This document shows positions 33,925 through 44,713 of a stretch of DNA of 64,000 nt, one piece after another. The translations under genes were made by a program, and so were the position numbers. Below the pieces are notes generated by a model. That model was not told the origin of the DNA, searched no databases, and saw nothing but the letters and a program-made list of their open reading frames with translations. The DNA comes from Panaeolus papilionaceus (taxonomy: Eukaryota; Basidiomycota; Agaricomycetes; Agaricales). Where the stretch lies: assembly GCA_015501605.1 (NCBI GenBank), contig JADNRZ010000026.1, positions 372,001 to 436,000 on the forward strand, given 5' to 3'. How positions within the stretch are numbered: the stretch's first letter is position 1; every line of letters starts with the position of its first letter.

Positions 33925-34785
33925 TTTCCGCGGAAATGGGGGGAGGTTGGGGGGTGGTTTGGGGTGAGTTTATTGTAGTGGATTAGGTTGGAGTGGGCAC
34001 ATTGGGGTGGGTGGGTAGTAGTGGAATAGGGTGGATTGGTAGATTTCCGCGGAAATGGGGGGGGGTGGTTTGGGGTGAGTTTATTGTAGTGGATTAGGTT
34101 GGATTAGATGAATTTACAAGGGAATGGGCAGGTAGGGATGGGGGGATTTTTATATTTCCGCGGAAATGGTGATCCAAAATTGCCCATTTCCGCGGAAATG
34201 GGCAAATTTAGGAATTTTTCAATGCATGGATTTTTGAATTTCCGCAGAAATGGGCAAATTTAGACATTTTAAATACAGGGATTTTTTGAATTTCCGCGGA
34301 AATGGGTGAATTTGGACATTTTCAATACATGGATTTTGGATTTCCGCGGAAATGGGGAATTTTGAAAATGGTGGATTCTTGAATTTCCGCGGAAACGGGT
34401 GAATTTGGAGATTTTCAAATGCATGGATTTGTTAATTTCCGCGGAAATGGGTGAAATTGGAAGTTTTTAAATACATGGATTTTTGAATTTCCGCGGAAAT
34501 GGTGATTCAATTTTGTAGATTTCCGCGGAAATGGGGAATTTGGAAATGGTGGATTCTTGAATTTCCGCGGAAATGGGTGAATTTGGAGATTTTCAAATGA
34601 GTGGATTTGTGAATTTCCGCGGAAATGGTGGACTTGTTAATTTGTGAGCAAAGGTTCCGCGGTATCGGAAATTCATTCCAATATTGAAATGAGTCAATAT
34701 TGAAATGAGTCAATTGTTGAACTTCCGCGGAAATGGTGGATTTTCTGTGGAATTGGGTGGATGCCATTCATAGATTTCCGCAGAA
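33925..34785 (+). repeat. TTTCCGCGGAAA array, left arm
   Basis: At least 12 exact copies of the 12-bp palindrome plus variants (TTTCCGCAGAAA), usually 32 to 52 bp apart and followed by TGGTG or TGGG. It is mirrored at about 36922-37782 in the right arm. Confidence 0.9.
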
Positions 34786-36921
34786 GAGGTGGATATTAAC
34801 AAACTATAACCCAAGGGTGTTGCAAACATTGTCAGCAAATAAGCAGAAGTAATTAACTCCTGCAGGTTGGGAAATAAGTTTCCAATTAAATTCTGACCCA
34901 GTACCATGTACCCGCGGGTAGTCTTTACAAAATGAATCCAAAATCATCCAAAACAAGCAACATTTGGCAGAGATACTAATATTTCAAGCATTTTCTGCTT
35001 GATTTTACACCGTTTCAGGCGCTCTTGGACCTGTTTTGAAGTCCGTGGGTACACCAGCTTTCATTCATGACCCGGTACCATGTACCCACCGGTATTCCGC
35101 CCGAAACAAGTCCCAAATCATTCAAAACGGCTGTCATTTAGCTAAGATATCCATGTTTTGAGGATATTATGCTCAATTCTGCACCGTTTTGGGCGCTCCG
35201 GGGCTTGTTTTGAAGCCCGCGGGAACACCAGAATACAACCGGAAACATATCAGACCATTTACTTCATCCACCCCCAGGTGGAAAAGCAATATTGATTGAG
35301 GAAAAGGCAGAAATCATCATACCTGCAGGCAACAAGGTGTATTAAAGTATGCTTTCCCGCGGGTAGCCCACATTTCATCAAACAACACCCTATCTAACTC
35401 TGGCATAAATTAGATGTAACTCCCTCAGTTCTGCATTATTTTGAGTGATATTGGGCTTGTTATGAGCGGATTATCTATGGCTACAATATGGTATGTATAT
35501 TCAGGTGTTCAGAGAATGATAGCAGTTGATCTTTGCGATATCTCCTCTTTTACAGGTACCCCTCTCAGCCCTACATCATAGATAAGGATATTTCTGGAAA
35601 TACATGGGTTATATATTGGATAATGATACAATGAGAGGGGAGTATGTGCTAGAAACAACATTTGACACTAATATGAGTGTATTTGAGACAAGATATGTCC
35701 TACATGTTATTATTCTTAATATCCATGCAGTATTCTCTTTGACTTTTGTTGTTTGAACAGGACGAAGAAGAGACTTATGCTTCTGTTTCAACAACATCCT
35801 GTCTAACCATTGTCTCACCATTGTCTGGTGGGTGTTTTCTTTGGTACTTTTGTTGAAGAAAGTCTCAAGATATCATTAAGAATTGCTTCTGACTCTTGTT
35901 TCCTTCTTTCTTGGTCATTAATCCGACGTATCAGTCATATAAGCTACAAAAATGGATGTAATATGGTACATTGGAACCATATCCTGTAAAATAGTTGTCC
36001 AGTCCTTGTCTGTCAGGTGTATTCTGGAACTTTGTTGTGAATGAAACATGTAGAACACAATTCAAGTCTAAAATTTAGAACATCAGCATTATTTGAATGC
36101 TCTCTATTGCCAGAAATATCCTTATCTATGATGTAGGGCTGAGAGGGGTACCTGTAAAAGAGGAGATATCGCAAAGATCAACTGCTATCATTCTCTGAAC
36201 ACCTGAATATACATACCATATTGTAGCCATAGATAATCCGCTCATAACAAGCCCAATATCACTCAAAATAATGCAGAACTGAGGGAGTTACATCTAATTT
36301 ATGCCAGAGTTAGATAGGGTGTTGTTTGATGAAATGTGGGCTACCCGCGGGAAAGCATACTTTAATACACCTTGTTGCCTGCAGGTATGATGATTTCTGC
36401 CTTTTCCTCAATCAATATTGCTTTTCCACCTGGGGGTGGATGAAGTAAATGGTCTGATATGTTTCCGGTTGTATTCTGGTGTTCCCGCGGGCTTCAAAAC
36501 AAGCCCCGGAGCGCCCAAAACGGTGCAGAATTGAGCATAATATCCTCAAAACATGGATATCTTAGCTAAATGACAGCCGTTTTGAATGATTTGGGACTTG
36601 TTTCGGGCGGAATACCGGTGGGTACATGGTACCGGGTCATGAATGAAAGCTGGTGTACCCACGGACTTCAAAACAGGTCCAAGAGCGCCTGAAACGGTGT
36701 AAAATCAAGCAGAAAATGCTTGAAATATTAGTATCTCTGCCAAATGTTGCTTGTTTTGGATGATTTTGGATTCATTTTGTAAAGACTACCCGCGGGTACA
36801 TGGTACTGGGTCAGAATTTAATTGGAAACTTATTTCCCAACCTGCAGGAGTTAATTACTTCTGCTTATTTGCTGACAATGTTTGCAACACCCTTGGGTTA
36901 TAGTTTGTTAATATCCACCTC

Positions 36922-37783
36922 TTCTGCGGAAATCTATGAATGGCATCCACCCAATTCCACAGAAAATCCACCATTTCCGCGGAAGTTCAACAATTGACTC
37001 ATTTCAATATTGACTCATTTCAATATTGGAATGAATTTCCGATACCGCGGAACCTTTGCTCACAAATTAACAAGTCCACCATTTCCGCGGAAATTCACAA
37101 ATCCACTCATTTGAAAATCTCCAAATTCACCCATTTCCGCGGAAATTCAAGAATCCACCATTTCCAAATTCCCCATTTCCGCGGAAATCTACAAAATTGA
37201 ATCACCATTTCCGCGGAAATTCAAAAATCCATGTATTTAAAAACTTCCAATTTCACCCATTTCCGCGGAAATTAACAAATCCATGCATTTGAAAATCTCC
37301 AAATTCACCCGTTTCCGCGGAAATTCAAGAATCCACCATTTTCAAAATTCCCCATTTCCGCGGAAATCCAAAATCCATGTATTGAAAATGTCCAAATTCA
37401 CCCATTTCCGCGGAAATTCAAAAAATCCCTGTATTTAAAATGTCTAAATTTGCCCATTTCTGCGGAAATTCAAAAATCCATGCATTGAAAAATTCCTAAA
37501 TTTGCCCATTTCCGCGGAAATGGGCAATTTTGGATCACCATTTCCGCGGAAATATAAAAATCCCCCCATCCCTACCTGCCCATTCCCTTGTAAATTCATC
37601 TAATCCAACCTAATCCACTACAATAAACTCACCCCAAACCACCCCCCCCCCATTTCCGCGGAAATCTACCAATCCACCCTATTCCACTACTACCCACCCA
37701 CCCCAATGTGCCCACTCCAACCTAATCCACTACAATAAACTCACCCCAAACCACCCCCCAACCTCCCCCCATTTCCGCGGAAA
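36922..37783 (-). repeat. TTTCCGCGGAAA array, right arm
   Basis: Reverse complement of the left-arm array with the same unit order and the same variants, showing that the two arms share one recent origin. Confidence 0.9.
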
Positions 37784-38493
37784 TCTCCCAATCCACCCCA
37801 ATCCACTACTACCCACCCACCCCAACCTACCCGCTACCCCCCTCCCATTCCCTTGGAAAACTACCAATCCACCCATTCCAGCTCACCCGCCGCTCACTCG
37901 GAAATCCACCCTACCCAACCCGCCCACCTACTAGTAATAATTAATTCACTTATATTCTATCTAATGAAATAACTATTTAGTGTAGTTACCCAAAATGTAG
38001 GAAATCCATGGCGATCCATGGATCACACTCAGTCATTACGTTGTAGCTAGTCCGCGGACCAACAAAGTCGCTACATTGTAACTTCCCTACCTGAACCCAC
38101 TACCTAGCGGTAGCGGGGATTTGGCTCAAGTATAAACGTGCGAAATCAACCTCCCAGAGATCCACATGAACCGGTTACCGGATAGTAAATAGGCAAAAAG
38201 CTCATTTACGATGATCAGAGGCTTCAACGAAAATCCTCCGAAATCTAAGCGTCCACCATCTGGGTCCTCATAGCTCCTCATGAGTTCTTATACCAGTCAG
38301 ATGGGACGAAGGGCTTGATAAAGATGAACCTCACGCTTTCAAATATCTGAATCTATTATAAGTTACTTCAGGATGGGGGACTTGGGGGTCACTGGGCTGT
38401 CAATGAGCGGTACAAGGGCTATTTCAGTCTGTCACTCTTCTGTCGATAGCAAACGCATGAACGCATGCTCCCGCAATGTAGCGATGCACAACC

Positions 38494-38500
38494 TATAAAG
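38494..38500 (+). promoter_or_regulatory. TATA box of AA16-like copy 2
   Basis: TATAAAG lies 47 nt upstream of the ATG at 38541. The corresponding place in copy 1 (30861-30867) reads CATAAAG. Confidence 0.5.
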
Positions 38501-38540
38501 ATGTCTTGAGTGGGCATACGGAGACTTAAGATACCCTACG

Positions 38541-39501
38541 ATGCTCGCTAACCTAGCTATTACTATCTCTCTCATCGGTCTCGTGTCTGGTCATGGTCTT
38601 ATTACCACACCTACCCCCCGAGCAGTGAGCGTTACAACCTTTATCTATCGAATTTGCATAACAAGCAAGGCTCATAAAACGTTTAGGTTGGCTCTAAGGT
38701 GCAGGAAAGATGTGGTGCGGGCGCGTACAAAGTATTGAACTCCGGTGAGTGCAAGATCCTAAATCGGCTAGTACCTTCATCCATTGACCAAATCGACCAT
38801 ATTTTTTTCTATCCAGACAAAACCGCTCCTGTAAGCGACATATCTTTCGGCAATGTGCTTAATACGTCGGATTATAAAAGCTAACTCACTATCACGAAGA
38901 TCGAAAACGCTGTTGCTAAGATTGATTCTGGTTACGATGCAACTGCATGCCCTCTCTTTTTCTGCCGTGGGCACCAGGTATTGATCTACCCTCCTTTCCA
39001 AACAAACACGCGTTTAGTGCTTCTTCGATGCATAGTTCGACGACAATACCAACAACGTCCAAGAGTACATCCCAGGACAGCAGGTTCACTTCTTAGTTGA
39101 CATCGCCGTACGCCATACTGGCACCGCTGTGAGCCTTTCCAACCTACACTAACTATTATAAGGATTCCGACCTGACCATTCACCCGTTTAGAACGTATCT
39201 ATCGTTAACCTTGCCACACAAACTACTATCGGCGAACCACTTATTGCATGGCCTATCTATACCAACAATTCCCTTGGCTCTGACCAGTGGGTGAAGAATG
39301 AGAGTAAGACTCCACCTCCGGTTTCCAAAGTCGAATGAAAATTTGCTCATATCACCTGTGTCTTTAGCTGACTTCACGGTAACAATCCCAACCAACCTTG
39401 GCACAGCTTGCCAGACAGCAGGCGCATGTGCCATTCAGTGGTGGTGGTATGCATTCAACAAGCAGACGTACGAGAGCTGCGTCGATTTTGTAATCGTTTA
39501 A
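38541..39501 (+). CDS. AA16-like lytic polysaccharide monooxygenase, copy 2
   Basis: Seven exons (38541-38624, 38687-38744, 38817-38830, 38900-38977, 39036-39128, 39192-39303, 39368-39501) give 190 residues. The exons match copy 1 in number and length, the only difference being one fewer start-proximal codon. The signal peptide is again followed by His (mature HGLITTPTPRA). The second copper His is kept (RHTGTANVSIVNL), although the preceding His of copy 1 is Arg here. The end CAIQWWWYAFNKQTYESC is identical. No stop or frameshift is present, so both copies look functional. It lies just right of the foldback element and left of a dispersed repeat, within a broken copy of block A. Confidence 0.75.
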
Positions 39502-39599
39502 GCGTTGAGTAGGGATAGCGCCACGCGTTGATGAGCCCAGCGCCTTCATGCCCCTATATATATATATATTCGATTTTTCGATCATTTTCCGATTATTTT

Positions 39600-39935
39600 G
39601 GTCCTCATCAGTGCATCCTTCCCGCATTGCGCGCTCGTGATTTGTCCATGGCTTTACATCACGTATGTAGTTTACAAAGAATACAAGACCTTTTCCCCTC
39701 GTGTTTCGTGCTTGTATTCATCGTTCATCGTCGTCCGGTGCCCGCGAACACCTTTGTTAGCGTTTCCTTTCCTTATATTTGTCGCTTTTGTCCCTCATCT
39801 TCGTCTCTATTCACATCTCACTCACATCACCTCACCCTCTCTTTCCATCCCATTATCTCGTCTCTCAGTAACACCATCACCCTCACTCACCTTTCCTCAA
39901 GATCTCCCCACGCACACATCAGTGTTCAGTCCGTG
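39600..39935 (+). repeat. Dispersed repeat, copy 2 (plus orientation)
   Basis: Matches 23390-23740 on the opposite strand. It appears to be inserted between AA16-like copy 2 and that copy's 3' flank, which resumes near 39950. An (AT)n run lies at about 39556-39570 just before it. Confidence 0.55.
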
Positions 39936-39949
39936 TAAAAATGGTCTCC

Positions 39950-40323
39950 GGGCTTCTGCTTGAACATGTAGTACGCATATATACAACGCCATATTCCCAA
40001 ATCCAAGTAATGGCTACTATACGAGGAAGAAAGCATTGAAAAATTCATTTTCCAACAGATCCTTAGAGCCAACATTCTGAAGGGAAGAATTACAGAACAC
40101 AAAACAGGAAAGGAAAGCATCGTGCCACCTTGAGGAACACAAGCCTCATTCCCGCCGCACACGACTCTAAGCGCCAAAGGCGCCGCTCAATATCCATTGG
40201 TTACCTATTGAGATCCAAATCGAGCTGCCGTTGAAATGAATCAATTAAGTTATATAGAGACTGGGTAATGTTCAACATGCGACTAGTCTGCGCATCAACG
40301 TGGACGTGGCAACCCCTTGAACA
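39950..40323. other. Remainder of block A copy 2 and spacer
   Basis: The word CTCTAAGCGCCAAAGGCGCC near 40163 matches the 3' flank of copy 1 near 32048. No gene is seen. Confidence 0.45.
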
Positions 40324-42289
40324 TCATCTTGTTCCGGATCCACCATCCCCTCTGTTGGCTCTCGCGCCCATTCCACCATAGCTACCCGTACGAGAGTGGG
40401 TCGCAGACGAAGAAGCCCGTTTCCCACTGCCCCGGTGACTGCCAACCATAGCGCCGGTCCCATGGCCGTTGGAGTCACCGCTGGCATCTCCTTCAACCAT
40501 CTCCAGCCCTTTTGCAGGCCATTTCAACGTCAGTCCTCCTTTCGCGGATGTTCCTGGAGCAGTACTTGGAGGAGACGAGTCGACTATGACGGGTTCATCG
40601 AAGTCAACGACAAAGGCGCGTTCCTTGTTCTTTTTCAGAGCAAAAGGTGAGTTGGCATCGAATGTCAACGTGCTGTTGGGGTTGGATGGGTCTACGCTGC
40701 CCATCCCATGCGACCGCATGTGTCTTTTTGCGTTGGAGATGACTGAGAAGGCACGGGTGCAGCCTGGGTATGCACATGCGAAGGCTAGAACCAGAGATGA
40801 TGGGTTGGTCAGCTGAGCGTGAGGTGTCACACAGTCATCAACGACGACGACGTACGTTTTTCCTTGGTGTGGATCGTCATATGAGTCTTGAGTCCGCTTG
40901 GTCTAGGGAAGGCTATCAGTAAACGTTGATGAGAGTCTGTAAAGGACTCACCGCGGAAATTCCTTATGACACTCTGGACACGGATGCATTTTAACCTTGC
41001 GTTTGGGCTTCAGCGTTGATTTTGACGATGTCGCAACTCCACTTGACTCATGAAAAGACGCCGTTGGTGACTTAGACGCAGAACTAGGCCCTGGTGTGGA
41101 TGTGGACGCAGACATTGGAGGCGGCGTATCAACATCGACGTCCATCGTTGATAAACCTGCAGTATTGTCATCATCAAGGGTGACGATCACCGTGATGCTA
41201 GTGAGCGCCAATTCGCTGGATCGCAAAGGGATACAATCATGCGCACCTTCTGTACTCGTCACGCTAGCACTCTCAGCATCGTCATCGTCTTCCACCATCC
41301 CTCTACCTGGATCCCGGCTCTGGCCCCAACCAGAAATTACTCTGAAATCTGATCGCCTCGTTGAACTTTCTCTGGGTCTCTGTTCCCGTGTTGTTTCCCT
41401 CTGAAGCGGGTCCTTGACAAGTTCTGATGACCATGGATAGCTGGCATGACGAGTATCCCCAGCGCTACGAGGACGGGGAATTTGACTTGCGATGTCTACG
41501 GAGGTCCTGTTGAGGATGTTTTCTAGTCTCATGACACTATTTCTGCGGGGTCTTTCAGGTGAGGGAGACCGAAGAGGAGGAGGGAGCTCATAGGTATAAG
41601 GCTGATGAGAGCGATGGTGGGGTGATGGGTGTCTGAGGGCGCTATGTGTCCGCCAGGACTGGTGGACGTGATGAGAGGGGTGGATGGCCAGAGAGCGGAG
41701 GGAGGGGAGTGTGTTGATGGCGGTACCACCAGGCAGGGTGTGGATGGCGGGAATGGGGGTAGAAATTTTCTGATGATTTGATGAGCTGGGTGCATTTAGT
41801 GCTGGCAGGGAAGTGTAGCGCTGGAACGACTCAGAGAAGGTTTGGTGCTGGTTGGAGGGGCCCGTCAGCGGCTCATAATGGGAGGCCATGCTGTCTGTAT
41901 CATCATCCCCTTCAAGTTCGTCGTATTCAAGTTCTTCATCCGACTCTGGGTCTGTTAAGCGCACGATGTGTCAGATGGCATGGCATGAAAAGTAAATTTG
42001 ACACTGATGCCGCTGGCACGGCAGCGCAGGAATGGAGAAGCAGCGACGCCATATAAAATTGCCGCGGTGACAGGTGGTAGAACTGGGAATACAACATACC
42101 TGGCGATTGCCCATGCTCATGCTCATGTTCCACCTGGGCTCTTCTACCCTCTGAAGACGCCTCAGTCATGCATTCTCCTGCACTGGACATTTCCTTCTCT
42201 ATATGGCCTTGGCCCTGTGCTGAGGATTTTTCTGTGAGGGACATGGATAAAAGGGACAGAGAGCAGCGGCGGATGAGGGCGTGTGCCAT
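40324..42289 (-). CDS. C2H2 zinc-finger transcription factor (two fingers)
   Basis: Four exons (42289-42100, 41951-40952, 40902-40856, 40784-40324) join in frame for 565 residues. A long acidic and Ser/Pro-rich N-terminal region ends in a basic stretch (LKPKRKVKMHPC). Two classical C2H2 fingers follow: CPECHKEFPRPSGLKTHMTIH and CAYPGCTRAFSVISNAKRHMRSH, joined by the linker TKEKPFA. The finger pair is encoded across two introns, one of them within finger 1. The tail is Ser/Gly-rich with WPAKGLEMVEG. It is likely a nuclear DNA-binding regulator. I cannot assign the target or a named ortholog. The start could also be the ATG at codon 16. Confidence 0.8.
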
Positions 42290-44110
42290 TATTGCTGTAG
42301 CGTGCAGGTCGTAGTGCCCTGGCTCGTGTTGCTGACAACGTGTTAATTCTCGAAATTATAAATCGGGAAAATTTAACCGCAGGTGAGTAGCTGTGTCATG
42401 GAGGTCTTGAGAAGAAGATGGTAGGTTTATGGTACCTTGGCAGAAAGAGCCAAAGGGTGCACGTCGGGAAACAACATAAAAATGGAGGGACGAAATGTTA
42501 GATGTGGTATGTTGTGGTTCGCATTAAAAACTTCGCTCCCATTCACGCATTAAATGATGTAATAAATGATATCGACGGTGTAGAGTTACCCTCACACCTG
42601 GTGATCAGGCAAGTTGTGGTTTTCTCTTCAGGACCGTGTCGGAGACAGCCCGAATATTTGATACTTGAGTAGCCCATTATAGAAGGATGGCCACTGATCC
42701 TCGGTCGGACGGTTCACTGAAATGAGGGCACGCACATGTCCCCGAATGCCTGAATTTAACATGGGATGTCCGACTGTTAAGGACTATCGTGCCTATTGGT
42801 AAGTGCAAGGGGTGAGTAATCAGCATAAAAACGGTATAGTTTGGATTGAATTGAGGCTATATCCAGGTATTCCTGTCTGATTTGTACCCTTAAAGACACA
42901 GGAAACGAGGCCTGATGGTAATGGGGCCCCACATCGCCGGTAATAGTGGCGCAGGTAGGCATCCCGAAGACCTCCTCCATTCTCCTCTTCCAACGGCGTA
43001 ATTCAGCATGGAATTTCATACACCGAATGACGCTCCAGGAGCATCGGTTGTGCGCGAGTATTGTGCCGTGTTACACTATAACTTTATTCAATGTATTTTC
43101 GTGTAACTTTCTCATGCACAAAAATGACTGTATACATGACGTCAAGTGGACGAATATTCACTACGACCCTTCCACGGGGATAATGGCGGCTCTGAATCGA
43201 GGGAAATTTAGAGTTCATGATAGCTGAAATCATGAGAATACACTGGGGTTCGGTGACCAATATAAGAAAATATCCTATTGCGGCATGTTCAGTGCGTCGG
43301 GCGTGAGTTGTAGCAGTACTTAACTGGCTTGAATTTACTTGGACTACCAACTCATATGCACTAATCAAGGTTGTACATCTGAGTGTCTCTTAAGCGGCTG
43401 GATTGAAATGAAAGTGATCCAAACATACGCCAGACTCGTCCTACGAGTTGATCAATATCGTCGGTTTCGAAAAATTGGGGTAAAATCGTGGAGGCGCCGC
43501 TCGTCTACCCCGGGCTGTGGATCATACTTGGAATTACATCCAAACTCAAGCGAGCGCCGACGAGGTAAGTATGACGTCGGTGGCACGACGCGGGCGTTTT
43601 TTATTCTCATCCGCGAGTTTCCATATTTGTCGTCACGATGATCACGGAGCTCAGAGGTCAACCAGTCAACGTGCAACATTCAACATCGAATCATACGGAA
43701 TAAAATTGGTTGCGGGCGGAGATTTTCTCGGTGAACCCGTCGGAATCACATTTGGGACACTACACTGCCACATACTAAATATTCAACACCGTTCCTCTTA
43801 ACTTTCAGTCTCCGAAGACGGCAACGGAAATCTAAGCAATAAAGTGGAAACATTTCTTACGGGCTCCTCGAAACTGGTCATTCATGAGAGCATCGCCCCA
43901 ATCATGACGTCAAAATCAGATTACACGTCCCGGCAAATGACAGCTACAATGATGTACATTACTGTGAATACCTAGTATACATCGAGCGATTATAGAATAC
44001 AAGAAGCGAAGCCAAAGAATGTGTGAAAGAACGAGGAAATTCGAAGATTGGAATCATTAATACTAGGGGAAGTTGATGCAGAATATGTCCCAAAAATAAC
44101 CACGGAATGA
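42290..44110. other. Long intergenic region
   Basis: Upstream region of the zinc-finger gene and 3' flank of the next gene. Open frames are short and without domains. Confidence 0.4.
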
Positions 44111-44713
44111 TCAAGGTTCGTCCATCCCCACGAATGAATCAAAGCTGTTAACCACACCCTCTACCACCCCGGTGCCACTCACTTCGGCGGCCTTTTGCTC
44201 TGGATCTTCGCTAACCAGCACCTCGACTGCTGGCCCGGTTTCCTTCGCAGCAACAGATGACAAACTCGCAGGAGGAACGTACTGACGCACAGCTCCTGCA
44301 ATGGCCGACGCTAAATCCTGCTTCGGCATCCCCAGCGCTTCTGCTAAGGCCTCTATCTTATCCTCGACTGAGTGTCCGCTGGACCCTGAACACCCTCCCT
44401 GCCTTGCGTGTGATGCTGCTGTCTTGAGCATGGTCTCAGGTTTTCGACCGAGGGCGATGTTCCACCAGCCCCCAACCTGGGTCTTGTATTGCGTTAGCCT
44501 AAAGGTGTAATACGCTCCGAGGAGTGTGGTGATGAGTATAAGAATGTATATCAGGTTGCTGAGGCGTGTTCGTGATAAAGGTGCAGAGACATCTCGTAGT
44601 GCTTTGTGTTGACGTGGAGGTGGTAAATCTTTGGTATCGACAGGAGCATTGGGGCTGGGGTCGTAATTCATCTGAGGAGATGTGCGTCTTCGCGTTTTTC
44701 CTGTCGTGCTCAT
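44111..44713 (-). CDS. Hypothetical single-pass membrane protein
   Basis: A single exon of 200 residues starting at the ATG at 44713. A basic, Ser/Pro-rich N-terminus of about 48 residues (GKTRRRTSPQ) precedes one hydrophobic segment (LSNLIYILILITTLLGAYYTF), which is probably a transmembrane anchor. The remaining 130 residues include a predicted helical stretch (VEDKIEALAEALGMPKQDLASAI) and an acidic tail. There is no signal peptide, so a tail inside an organelle or facing the cytosol are both possible. No family was recognised. Confidence 0.65.
   Translation of the reverse strand: MSTTGKTRRRTSPQMNYDPSPNAPVDTKDLPPPRQHKALRDVSAPLSRTRLSNLIYILILITTLLGAYYTFRLTQYKTQVGGWWNIALGRKPETMLKTAASHARQGGCSGSSGHSVEDKIEALAEALGMPKQDLASAIAGAVRQYVPPASLSSVAAKETGPAVEVLVSEDPEQKAAEVSGTGVVEGVVNSFDSFVGMDEP

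Larger units (their letters stand above)
33627..38081. mobile_element. Giant foldback (palindromic) element, 4.45 kb
   Basis: Positions 33627-35597 and 36110-38081 are reverse complements of each other with only about one length difference (a G-run of 9 against 10) and a terminal mismatch. The unique spacer is 35598-36109. The outer ends read TTACAATGTAGC and GCTACATTGTAA, so a TA target duplication is possible. From the outside in, each arm has a G-rich (C-rich on the other side) zone of about 350 bp, an array of TTTCCGCGGAAA palindromes, and degenerate repeats of about 200 bp containing GTACCMRCGGGTA-like words. No transposase is present. It splits block A copy 2. Confidence 0.9.

Noticed and set aside
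34507..37200. Paired open frames of 65 and 86 codons in the foldback arms
   Set aside because: They are produced by the TTTCCGCGGAAA repeats, have no domain, and occur identically only because the arms are copies.
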